Below are positions 21,736 to 30,350 of a DNA stretch of 64,000 nucleotides, piece after piece (the stretch's first letter is position 1; each line of letters opens with the position of its first letter). Source of the DNA: Bacteroidetes bacterium CG12_big_fil_rev_8_21_14_0_65_60_17 (lineage in GTDB: Bacteria; Bacteroidota; Rhodothermia; Rhodothermales; UBA10348); contig PCUY01000031.1 in NCBI GenBank assembly GCA_002787815.1, positions 62,001-126,000 of the forward strand. The letters are read 5' to 3'. Below the pieces are notes generated by a model, which saw nothing but the letters and a program-made list of their open reading frames with translations, was not told the origin of the DNA and did not search any database. Both the position numbers and the translations under genes were made by a program.

Positions 21736-22182
21736 CTACCAGGATCCGGGCACCCACGAAGTCGCGCCATCGCGAAAGCGTTCCCTCTTCCAAATGGGCA
21801 CGCGTCTCTTGAGCGTATCGATAAGCCAATAGCAGGCATCGAATGCCTCTTCGCGGTGCGCCGTGGCTACTCCTATGAGTACGCTGGTTTCCGACACGGG
21901 TACATTTCCGAGACGATGCCAGATGAATGCCCGCAATACGGGCCACTGCCTGGCGGCCTCGGCAAGCAGGCGTTCACACTCTGCCTCCGCAAGGGGAACA
22001 TGTGCCTCATAAAACAGGGAAACGGTTTCCCTGTCTCCGGTAATGCGCCGGGTTGTCCCCGCAAAGAGAACGTTTCCCCCTCCTTCTGCCTGGGACAGGA
22101 ACGCCATGGCTTCATCCATGGTCGGTATGGCATCGCCAATGCGGACATCGAATGTGACCGGGTCCCTCGCAGGCGTACTCAT
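21736..22182 (-). CDS. moaE: molybdopterin synthase catalytic subunit MoaE
   Basis: GGNVLFAGTTRR..VSLFYEAHVPLAEAE..IWHRLGNVPVSETSVLIGVATAHREEAFDACYWLIDTLKRRVPIWKRE. Confidence 0.93.
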   Translation of the reverse strand: MSTPARDPVTFDVRIGDAIPTMDEAMAFLSQAEGGGNVLFAGTTRRITGDRETVSLFYEAHVPLAEAECERLLAEAARQWPVLRAFIWHRLGNVPVSETSVLIGVATAHREEAFDACYWLIDTLKRRVPIWKRERFRDGATSWVPGSW

Positions 22183-22424
22183 CCACCACTCACCGGGGTC
22201 AGAAGGGCCAATTCGTCCAAGTCAGACAGCTCATGCGCAGCATCCACAAATGAGGTTCCCACGGCGTAGCGCAGGGATGACCTCACGTTGGCAACAGCTG
22301 CGTGACGGGCGGCGACGTTGTCCACCACGTCCCGTACGATTGCTCCGTCGGCTACTTCCACAGACTCTGATTCACAGCCGAGCGTGGATCGAAGATGGGA
22401 AAAATATCGGATGGTGACACGCAT
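22179..22424 (-). CDS. moaD: molybdopterin synthase sulfur carrier subunit MoaD
   Basis: Small ubiquitin-like protein ending in ..LALLTPVSGG with the C-terminal GG; overlaps moaE. Confidence 0.9.
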   Translation of the reverse strand: MRVTIRYFSHLRSTLGCESESVEVADGAIVRDVVDNVAARHAAVANVRSSLRYAVGTSFVDAAHELSDLDELALLTPVSGG

Positions 22425-22439
22425 GCGCCCGGTGCCTTT

Positions 22440-22898
22440 TCAGAGTGCTTTGACGACTTCTTTCACGGCATCCAGATCAGGCATTCCTCCCGCATTTTCC
22501 AGGACTTCGACATGGGCAACGGTCCCGTCCCGGTCAATGACGAATGCAGCCCGCTTGGAGATCCGATCCAACTTCATGGAAGTAAAGTCACGGTCATATT
22601 TACAACCGTAGGCTGCCGCCACGTCAGCATCATGGTCGCTGAGCAGATCGAACCGGAAGCCGTTCGCGTCGGAAAAAGCTTTGAGAGCAAAAGGCGAATC
22701 GGTGGAAATACCACGTACAATGGCACTTCCGTAGGCTTCCAGCTCATTGCTGACCGTGTTCAACTCTGTAGTACACACACTTGTGAATGCACCGGGGAAA
22801 AACAGGAGCACGACGGGCTTTTCCTGGAGGGAAAGCTGAAATGGTTCGGTTTTGTCCGAGTAAAGCAGAAAATCAGGGGCCTTGTCTCCTTTCTTCAT
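22440..22898 (-). CDS. peroxiredoxin (AhpC/TSA, AhpE-like)
   Basis: KGDKAPDFLLYS..VVLLFFPGAFTSVCTTELNTVS active site. Confidence 0.9.
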   Translation of the reverse strand: MKKGDKAPDFLLYSDKTEPFQLSLQEKPVVLLFFPGAFTSVCTTELNTVSNELEAYGSAIVRGISTDSPFALKAFSDANGFRFDLLSDHDADVAAAYGCKYDRDFTSMKLDRISKRAAFVIDRDGTVAHVEVLENAGGMPDLDAVKEVVKAL

Positions 22899-22901
22899 GG
22901 T

Positions 22902-24143
22902 TCAATGCTGTAAATGAATGGCGCGGATGGGATCTATTCTGGATGCGTATCGGGCCGGCACAAAAGCAGCCCCGGTACAGAGCACACATGTTACCAGTGG
23001 CACAAGGGCGAAGTCAAGTAGCGAAAGCGCAATCGGCGCCTCTTTCATGTAGTAAGCCTCCGGCGGCAGGGGAATGATGCTATATTGGATCTGAATGAGA
23101 GCAAACACCATGGCAATCACTGCACCCAGGATGGATCCTGTCAGACCTATTCCAAGACCCACCCTGGTGAATGTTGCCGTCATGTCACTGCCCCGTGCGC
23201 CCATTCCCATGAGCACGCCGATATCAGCGCGTTTTTCCAGAATCACCATGAGTAGCGTCCCAATCACGTTCACCGCGGCAACGAGTACGATGATGGAAAT
23301 GACAAGGGGAATAATGCTCTGCTGAAGGCGAACCCAGGCGAACAGACTGCGATATACTTCACTGATGGGCCGGGCCATCGCTGGAAACGGCAATTCTTCA
23401 TCGAGCAGGGATGCGATGCGCTCATAGTCCTCTCCTTCCTTCACGCGGACATCTATCCGGGTAGCCTGGTCCTCCTCATACCCTACAAGCTGCCGGGCGC
23501 GCCCGATCTCCGTGAAAAGATAAAGCTCATCAAAATCAGCCAGGGAAGACTCATACACGCCGGCGATGGTGAATTGCGCGACGCGCGGCATTCCACGCAT
23601 ACCGTCTGGAGGGACAGAAAAAAGAGTCACCGTATCTCCCGGCACCAATTGCAGTTTCCGTGCCAGGGATGCGCCCATGAATACGTCGTCACGAGACAGA
23701 TTTGACGACTCCGTCTCCATGGTCAGCACAACATAGGGCGGCAGGCGCTCCGTCCCCCAGATGGCAGCACCCTCTACCCGCTTGTCGCCCGTTCGAAGCA
23801 GCACGAACTCCTGGACGACATGGGCTGTACTGACCACGCCGGGTTGTGCCTGTGCAATTCGGACATAGGTTTCGGCATCGGAAAGCGGCGCATCGCGCAG
23901 GCTTTCGATCTGGATCTGTGCACCGAAACCAACAATTTTCCGGGTTATCTCCTGGCTGAATCCGCGGACGATGGCGAGAGACAGAATAAGTGTGGCAACG
24001 CCTACAGCGACTCCGCCTATAGCGATCCTGATGACAAGACGAAGGAATCGACGCCCTTCGGAGCGACCTTCAGCTCCCCGGAGGTATCTCCATGCCAGAA
24101 AAGTCTGCAACGATTGTTTTGCCATGTGCTGTTGACGACGCAA
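22902..24143 (-). CDS. ABC transporter permease of LolC/LolE/FtsX type
   Basis: AWRYLRGAEGRSEGRRFLRLVIRIAIGGVAVGVATLILSLAIVRGFSQEI; MacB-PCD-like domain and C-terminal FtsX TM helices. Confidence 0.9.
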   Translation of the reverse strand: MRRQQHMAKQSLQTFLAWRYLRGAEGRSEGRRFLRLVIRIAIGGVAVGVATLILSLAIVRGFSQEITRKIVGFGAQIQIESLRDAPLSDAETYVRIAQAQPGVVSTAHVVQEFVLLRTGDKRVEGAAIWGTERLPPYVVLTMETESSNLSRDDVFMGASLARKLQLVPGDTVTLFSVPPDGMRGMPRVAQFTIAGVYESSLADFDELYLFTEIGRARQLVGYEEDQATRIDVRVKEGEDYERIASLLDEELPFPAMARPISEVYRSLFAWVRLQQSIIPLVISIIVLVAAVNVIGTLLMVILEKRADIGVLMGMGARGSDMTATFTRVGLGIGLTGSILGAVIAMVFALIQIQYSIIPLPPEAYYMKEAPIALSLLDFALVPLVTCVLCTGAAFVPARYASRIDPIRAIHLQH

Positions 24144-24189
24144 CGGGCATTCGGATCCTTGCTACCGCACATAGCCAGACGAGAGCCTG

Positions 24190-26976
24190 TCACATGGCGT
24201 GCGCGTTGGACGACGGGATATGCGTGAAGTGGTAGGCCATCCATGGCCCACTCAACTGCATTTCCACTCCCAAGTCATCGTATTCGGCGGCGATGGCAGA
24301 AACCGCTGCCTTGAACTCCGCTTCCCTCGCCTCGGAAACCAGGTAGCTCGCATTCAACACGACGCGTCGCGTGGCATCGGAATTGGCCGGCACGTTTTTC
24401 AGGAGTCCTTCCGACGCTACACCGAGAAGGCGAGAGTGCGTGTTTCCGACAATATTCTGAATGATTGTCACCAACTGGGACTCGTCCGGTGCATCGGCAG
24501 TCAGCTTAAGTTCTTCCCTGATGAAACCCGCTACTCCGTGTGTCATGTCATTGAGTGAGGCATCTATCCGGGCATCGGATGCCATGAAGTGTTCCCGGAG
24601 TGCGTGCATATCCACCTGCATTCGCAGACTGAATTCCTTCCTGTTGGACAGTCTCGAGAGCGCATCCCGGAACGCTTCGTGCCTTTCGGCAAGAAAGTCA
24701 TCCAGATCGACAGCACGCTCAAAGACTTCACCAAACGGCAGGGGCACGAGTGAATCGACACCGGGAAGTGCACTCAGGATATTGGCGTGCTTCGCCACCT
24801 GCTGCTTCGTCCAGGCAGCGTCAGTCATGGCGTGACGGAGGGCGTCGTCACCATACGTGGACACCGGAACACGTGACATCACAGCGCACAGGTCCTCCCA
24901 GGTATGGAATTCCAGTCTGGTTCCGGGAGCCAGTCCCTCAATGCTTTCAATGGCATCGGTGTCCAACGCGTCGATATCCAATATGCCGTATACGTACAGG
25001 AGCGTGCGCTTGGCGTCCTCCGTTTCTGGCACGGCCGCATCTGGCATGCCGGGTGCTTCAGTGTGGGCACCGTCACCCGCCGTCAACAGCTCCGAAACAG
25101 ACCAGGGCTTTTCCGCCCCCTCATCCGCGTTTTCGCAGCTCTCGTTCTCGTGGTCCTCATCCATGTCTGATAGTGTTGTCCACGACATGGACGCCGAACC
25201 GGTATCAAGAACGGCCGTCATGGCATTTCTTAGCAGTGACATGTCGTCGCCCGTTGCGCTCTTTTCAGCAGATTGACCCAACGAACGCAGCGTGTCGGCG
25301 ATGACCGTCGCCAGAATCCGTTCCCGGAGGGAACTGGCTACCTGACCAATTTCAGGGGCATCGCCAGGAACATGCACCATGGCTTCGGTAACTGACGTCT
25401 TCACGTCCGAGACCGCGCGAAGAACTCTCTCGGCAACTTCTCTCAATACGTTGTCCTGCAATGCCTCTGTCACGTCAAAGATTGTCTGTGACTCGAGGTC
25501 AATGCGCTCCCATGCCTCGCGCGTTGCGCGATCTGTGTCGGATAGATCCTCTTCAGCATGGCGGGCGATCTCATTGAAGAGCATGGACAGAAGGGCGGTA
25601 CGCGCCGCATCCATTTCCGGCGCCGCGTCCAGGATGTCGCGCGCAGAACGGGCCACCTCGTCACTCTTCGACAGGCGCTCATGTGCCTGCGTGCTGACCT
25701 CTTCAACGAGCATTCTCTCAAGCATGTCCGCGGCCTGCTCCACACCGGGCAGTGACTCGGCCATGCGTGTTCTGGCCTCGGACGACAGCTTCTCCACATG
25801 CAGGAGACGGCCTTCTGCTTCGGCTATGACCTCTGCCACGATCAGTGACATGGTTGCTTTCAGAATGCGCTGGACATCGTGTGCATCCGTCGGGATGGAG
25901 TCGGCCGCCCGAGCAGCGATCGCATCCGTGTCGACCAGTTGCTCTTCTGCCAACCCTGATACGATTTCAATGAGTCGTTCGCGTGTTGCTGATACGGCAC
26001 TTGCCAGACTCTCACCGCTCTCGTCGACAACGCGCTCGGCCGCTGCTTTACCAAGCGTGTCGGGTACACGCAATACGTTGCGCAATTCCGATTCAATGTG
26101 CTGAGTCAGACTCTCTTTCGCCGCCGCTACTGCCGGCTCCAGCTCAGGATCGGATGCGGATATCCAAAGCTCGGCATCGGTAGCCAGTTCGTCCCGGTTG
26201 CCCAGTGAGCGCGCCGTCCTCCTGGCGATATCCTGAATGATGCGCGTGCGCAGAATGGTCGTGGCGGCAATGATATCATCCTGGTCGAATGTGACCAGTG
26301 CGCGGGCTTCCTTCGAGAGCCGGTCCGCATCTCCCAGGCCATCAACAGTCCGGTCTGCAATGCGTTGAACCAGCGCCGTACGAACATCCGAAGCAATGCT
26401 GTCGACGACATCCGAACGGGAAATCACGGACGACAAGGACTCGGCGAGAACCTCATCACGGCTTTCGCTGCCCGCGTCCAGCATATGCGCTGACAGTTCG
26501 GACACGCGCGACGAGATGGCCGTTTTTACCGCAGACGAAATATCCAACCCCTCAAGGGAAGCTTGTACGTTTTCCCGGATGAAGACCTCCATCTGGGCAC
26601 GAGACTGTTCCTCGATTCGCGTCCTGACAAGAGATATCACCTCCTCTCCCAGTGCGAATTCAGGCGCTGTGGCCTCCAGACTGTCCGCAACGATGGCTTC
26701 CATGTCAATACCTGCCCAGGATGCTTCACATTCGGACCGGACCATGTCGCGAACGCGCTCTTCGGTTTCAGCGTGAACAGCACCTTTTTTGGCCTGCACA
26801 AGTGCGCGGACCCTTTCGCGGGCAGGCCCAAGGTCGAGCGAAATCTCGCTGATCTGCCTGTCTATCTGCTGCTGACTGTCGGCAGCCAGTTCCTCCACAG
26901 CCTGTTGCATGAGGGTGCGTAGGAGCTGCTGCTTGACAGCTGCGCGGGCTTCGTCCATCTGTGGTTGCTGGTTCAT
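24190..26976 (-). CDS. fusion protein: N-terminal helical repeat array plus acidic linker plus C-terminal GvpL/GvpF-family gas vesicle domain
   Basis: Start MNQQPQMDEARAAVKQQ at 26976. The C-terminal ~265 aa reads TLLYVYGIL..VPLPFGEVFERAVDLDDFLAERHEAFRDALSRLSNRKEFSLRMQVD..VVLNASYLVSEAREAEFKAAVSAIAAEYDDLGVEMQLSGPWMAYHFTHIP, the GvpL/F family pattern (PF06386). Confidence 0.85.
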   Translation of the reverse strand: MNQQPQMDEARAAVKQQLLRTLMQQAVEELAADSQQQIDRQISEISLDLGPARERVRALVQAKKGAVHAETEERVRDMVRSECEASWAGIDMEAIVADSLEATAPEFALGEEVISLVRTRIEEQSRAQMEVFIRENVQASLEGLDISSAVKTAISSRVSELSAHMLDAGSESRDEVLAESLSSVISRSDVVDSIASDVRTALVQRIADRTVDGLGDADRLSKEARALVTFDQDDIIAATTILRTRIIQDIARRTARSLGNRDELATDAELWISASDPELEPAVAAAKESLTQHIESELRNVLRVPDTLGKAAAERVVDESGESLASAVSATRERLIEIVSGLAEEQLVDTDAIAARAADSIPTDAHDVQRILKATMSLIVAEVIAEAEGRLLHVEKLSSEARTRMAESLPGVEQAADMLERMLVEEVSTQAHERLSKSDEVARSARDILDAAPEMDAARTALLSMLFNEIARHAEEDLSDTDRATREAWERIDLESQTIFDVTEALQDNVLREVAERVLRAVSDVKTSVTEAMVHVPGDAPEIGQVASSLRERILATVIADTLRSLGQSAEKSATGDDMSLLRNAMTAVLDTGSASMSWTTLSDMDEDHENESCENADEGAEKPWSVSELLTAGDGAHTEAPGMPDAAVPETEDAKRTLLYVYGILDIDALDTDAIESIEGLAPGTRLEFHTWEDLCAVMSRVPVSTYGDDALRHAMTDAAWTKQQVAKHANILSALPGVDSLVPLPFGEVFERAVDLDDFLAERHEAFRDALSRLSNRKEFSLRMQVDMHALREHFMASDARIDASLNDMTHGVAGFIREELKLTADAPDESQLVTIIQNIVGNTHSRLLGVASEGLLKNVPANSDATRRVVLNASYLVSEAREAEFKAAVSAIAAEYDDLGVEMQLSGPWMAYHFTHIPSSNAHAM
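25222..26410 (-). repeat. protein-level tandem array of ~8-9 degenerate ~44-aa helical repeats inside the GvpL/F fusion
   Basis: Aligned units: AATTILRTRIIQDIARRTARSLGNRDELATDAE.. / AVAAAKESLTQHIESELRNVLRVPDTLGKAAAE.. / AVSATRERLIEIVSGLAEEQLVDTDAIAARAAD.. / AADMLERMLVEEVSTQAHERLSKSDEVARSARD.. / AARTALLSMLFNEIARHAEEDLSDTDRATREAWE.. at 42-48 aa period. Confidence 0.7.
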
Positions 26977-27227
26977 GTCAGCGCGTGTTGTATTCGGTTT
27001 GTCGAATGAACGCGCGTGCAAGTCCTGTGCCGTATCGAAAATGGCTCTTTAACCACCGTTTCCGGCCACATTCGCAATGACTGGTGCCGGAAATCTTGCC
27101 CGCTCGAGGAAAAATATTCCGTCCCTTGGCACCGGGCTCGAAGGACCAATGCTCTGCCGTTGGAAGTTTGAATGAAAGCCTGTAAGACGCTTTCTGTACG
27201 TGTTACATTGCAGTCTCGAGCGTATCC

Positions 27228-28898
27228 ATGCAATATCCAATGGCCATGAACAATCAGATTCCCTCTGTACCGTATCCCGTCAATGAACCGGTCACGTCCT
27301 TCGCTCCGGGTACGCCGGAACGCGCGTCCCTGCGAAAGCGGCTCGCCGACATGAGGCAGGAAACGTTCGATATCCCTGCCATCATAGGTGGACAGGAAAT
27401 CAGGACGGGCAGGACCTTTCGTGTCGTCGCACCGCACGATCATGCGTTGGATCTGGGCCATATGCACAAGACAGGGCTCGATGAGGTGGAGAAAGCCGTT
27501 GCCGCGGCACGGGATGCGCGAAAGGAGTGGGCAGAGCTGCATTGGACGGACCGGGCCGCCGTTTTCCTGAAAGCCGCCGAGCTTCTTGCCGGTCCATGGC
27601 GGGATACCATCAACGCCGCCACGATGCTGGGTCAGAGCAAGAATACCATGCAATCGGAGATAGATGCGGCCTGTGAACTGATTGATTTTTGCCGGTTCAA
27701 CGTACATTTTGCCGAGCAGATCTACTCCGATCAGCCCATTTCCGATGTGGGTATCTGGAACCGGTCCCAGTACCGTCCCCTGGAGGGTTTTGTGTTCGCC
27801 GTTGCCCCATTCAACTTCACATCCATTGCAGCCAACCTGTTCGTGGCGCCGGCACTCATGGGCAATACAGTGCTGTGGAAGCCATCGTCCACGTCCATCC
27901 TGAGCGCGTACCACCTCTACAAATTGTTCGAGGCAGCCGGCCTGCCGCCTGGTGTGGTCAACATGTTGCCTGGCGATGGTCCTACAGTGGGTGATCCGGT
28001 ATTCGCGCACCCGGAGTTTGCCGGTATCCATTTCACGGGATCCACCGCCACGTTCCAGCACATGTGGCGAACCATGGGATCAAACATCGAAACCTATCGG
28101 TCCTATCCACGCATCGTCGGTGAGACCGGTGGGAAGGATTTCATTCTCATGCACCCGGATTCGGATCCGACAACCGTTGCGACGGCCATTGTACGAGGGG
28201 CATTCGAATACCAGGGGCAGAAGTGTTCTGCAGCCTCGCGCGTGTATATTCCGAAGTCCCAGTGGAATGACGTCCGTGAAAGTCTTACTGCGCAACTCTC
28301 CGAGATCACGGTAGGTCCCGTGGAAGACTTCACGAACTTCATGAATGCCGTCATAGACCAGAAGGCATTCGACAAGATTACTGGATACATAGAACACGCC
28401 CGGTCCTCGTCCGATGCAGAAATAATTGCCGGAGGCACGTATTCGGACAAAGAGGGCTGGTTCATTGATCCAACGGTCATCCTTGCCAAAGACCCCGGAT
28501 ACAAGACCATGTGCGAGGAGATTTTCGGTCCCGTGGTAACGATCCATGTCTACGAGGACCAGAAGTTCAGTGACATGATCCGCGTCATTGACACCACCAG
28601 TCCGTACGCACTGACAGGCGCCATTTTTGCCCGTGACCGGCGCGTCATTGCCGAGACCACGGCTGCCCTCTCCGACAACGCCGGCAACTTTTACATCAAT
28701 GATAAACCAACGGGAGCTGTTGTCGGGCAACAGCCCTTTGGCGGCGCCCGTGGTTCAGGTACGAATGACAAGGCAGGTTCCTACATGAACCTGCTACGCT
28801 GGGTGTCTGCGCGCTCCATCAAGGAGAATTTCTCTCCGCCCACTCACTTTGCATACCCGTTCCACCAGCCCGATCCAACCGAGAATCCAATCACATGA
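27228..28898 (+). CDS. L-glutamate gamma-semialdehyde (1-pyrroline-5-carboxylate) dehydrogenase
   Basis: Aldehyde dehydrogenase fold: VGETGGKDFILMHPDSD, AFEYQGQKCSAASRVYIP (catalytic Cys), FGGARGSGTNDKAGSYMNLLRWVSARSIKENF (P5CDH-type C-terminus). Confidence 0.92.
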   Translation: MQYPMAMNNQIPSVPYPVNEPVTSFAPGTPERASLRKRLADMRQETFDIPAIIGGQEIRTGRTFRVVAPHDHALDLGHMHKTGLDEVEKAVAAARDARKEWAELHWTDRAAVFLKAAELLAGPWRDTINAATMLGQSKNTMQSEIDAACELIDFCRFNVHFAEQIYSDQPISDVGIWNRSQYRPLEGFVFAVAPFNFTSIAANLFVAPALMGNTVLWKPSSTSILSAYHLYKLFEAAGLPPGVVNMLPGDGPTVGDPVFAHPEFAGIHFTGSTATFQHMWRTMGSNIETYRSYPRIVGETGGKDFILMHPDSDPTTVATAIVRGAFEYQGQKCSAASRVYIPKSQWNDVRESLTAQLSEITVGPVEDFTNFMNAVIDQKAFDKITGYIEHARSSSDAEIIAGGTYSDKEGWFIDPTVILAKDPGYKTMCEEIFGPVVTIHVYEDQKFSDMIRVIDTTSPYALTGAIFARDRRVIAETTAALSDNAGNFYINDKPTGAVVGQQPFGGARGSGTNDKAGSYMNLLRWVSARSIKENFSPPTHFAYPFHQPDPTENPIT

Positions 28899-29911
28899 AT
28901 CAACCCTATCGCGTCGTTCAGTATGGGCTTGGCCCCATTGGCCAGTCGTGCCTCAGAACCATACTGAACAAACCGCTCGGCATTGAGCTCGTCGGTGCCA
29001 TTGACATTGATCCGGAAAAAGTCGGCAAGGACGTCGCCGAGCTCATAGACTATCCGCAAAACACAGGCGTTATTGTCTCGAACAATGCCGATGCCGTACT
29101 CTCCGAGACCAGACCAGACGTCGTCGTGCACACGACATCCTCTTTTCTGGGCTCGATGTACGACCAACTCGTCCAATGCGCACGCCATGGCGCACACGTT
29201 ATCTCTTCCACGGAAGAGCTCTCCTTTCCGTATCACCGGCATCCGGCCATTTCGGCTGAGCTCGAACGCGTTGCCACGGAAAACGGGGTAACCATTCTGG
29301 GTGCCGGGGTAAATCCAGGCTATGCCATGGATGCACTCGCACTCATGGCAACCGGCGTGTGCAACGATGTCACCAGCGTTGTTGTCCACCGGGAAGTCAA
29401 CGCCGGGCTACGTCGGCTGCCCCTGCAGCGCAAGGTCGGGGCAGGCATCACGCCCCAGGAATTCGAGGAAAAGAAAGCCACAGGCCAATTTGGCCATATC
29501 GGCCTCGTCGAGTCTTTGTACATGATCGCCGCAGGACTCGGGTGGGAGCTCGATTCAATGGAGGAGCTACTGGAGCCGGTCATTTCCGATACGCACCACG
29601 AGACGGATTACCTGAGCGTCATGAAAGGCCAGGTCGCCGGTATCCACCACCATGCACATGGTTTTGTACGGGATGAAGAGGTTCTTACGCTCGATCTCAA
29701 GATGTATGTCGGTGCACCCAACCCCCGCGATGCCGTTCGTGTGGAGGGCGATCCTCCGATAGACCTCGAGATCAAAGGGGGTATTTTTGGCGATACCGCG
29801 ACCGTGGCCGCCCTTGTCAACGGTATACCTCTGGTGGCCCAGGCGCAGCCTGGACTGAAGACGGTAGCCGACGTGCCACTTCCACGCGCCTTCGCGACCA
29901 CGCCCGGATGA
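28895..29911 (+). CDS. dihydrodipicolinate-reductase-like NAD(P)-dependent dehydrogenase (2,4-diaminopentanoate dehydrogenase-like)
   Basis: RVVQYGLGPIGQSCLRTILNKPLGIELVGAIDIDPEKVGKD Rossmann start; GAGVNPGYAMDALALMATGVC; ATGA overlap with the upstream P5CDH. Confidence 0.75.
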   Translation: MNQPYRVVQYGLGPIGQSCLRTILNKPLGIELVGAIDIDPEKVGKDVAELIDYPQNTGVIVSNNADAVLSETRPDVVVHTTSSFLGSMYDQLVQCARHGAHVISSTEELSFPYHRHPAISAELERVATENGVTILGAGVNPGYAMDALALMATGVCNDVTSVVVHREVNAGLRRLPLQRKVGAGITPQEFEEKKATGQFGHIGLVESLYMIAAGLGWELDSMEELLEPVISDTHHETDYLSVMKGQVAGIHHHAHGFVRDEEVLTLDLKMYVGAPNPRDAVRVEGDPPIDLEIKGGIFGDTATVAALVNGIPLVAQAQPGLKTVADVPLPRAFATTPG

Positions 29912-29930
29912 CACTTCGAACGAGACCCGA

Positions 29931-30350
29931 TTGAAATCATACCTTTCCCGCAGACACCCCGGTGGGCGTCCCCGTCCCATTGTGTTCGCATCGGAGCTGG
30001 TGCGCCCACTGGGGGTGTGCATGTTGCCGGTCATGGTGGTCACGCTTGTCGCCATGCTCGAAGGGCAAGAGGTGCTTGCTGCCATTTATACGGGATTCCC
30101 ATTGGCACTGCTCGTTGCATCGGCCTGGACCTGGATCAGGACCAGGGACATCATTGTCGAGATACACGTGGATGATGATCGCATTGCCGTTCGCTCACTC
30201 TACGACGCCGCCGCACCTGAAAAAGAGCTGCATTGGTCCCGACTTCTTGACGCCAGGCGCGAAGGCGGTCGAATTACGTTACAGATAGGTCACGAGGAGT
30301 TTCGGCTCGAAGATAGAGACTGGGACCTGCTTCCTGTCAGTCTTCCATGA
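29931..30350 (+). CDS. small membrane protein with two predicted TM helices and a PH-like C-terminal domain; function unknown
   Basis: Hydrophobic segments LGVCMLPVMVVTLVAML and AAIYTGFPLALLVASAWTWI. ATGA overlap with the downstream regulator supports coding. Confidence 0.6.
   Translation: MKSYLSRRHPGGRPRPIVFASELVRPLGVCMLPVMVVTLVAMLEGQEVLAAIYTGFPLALLVASAWTWIRTRDIIVEIHVDDDRIAVRSLYDAAAPEKELHWSRLLDARREGGRITLQIGHEEFRLEDRDWDLLPVSLP

Noticed and set aside
25379-26104. 241-aa plus-strand ORF opposite the helical repeat array
   Set aside because: Ser/Ala/Arg-rich translation mirrors the repetitive codons of the minus-strand gene; no independent evidence.
24190-26976. Possibility that the repeat-GvpL/F ORF is a phage tail tape-measure protein
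   Set aside because: The C-terminus fits GvpL/F and no phage structural genes are nearby; the neighbours are LolC-like, peroxiredoxin and moa genes.
26973-28061. 362-aa minus-strand ORF overlapping P5CDH and the GvpL/F upstream region
   Set aside because: The plus-strand frame encodes an unmistakable aldehyde dehydrogenase; the antisense ORF has no recognisable motifs.
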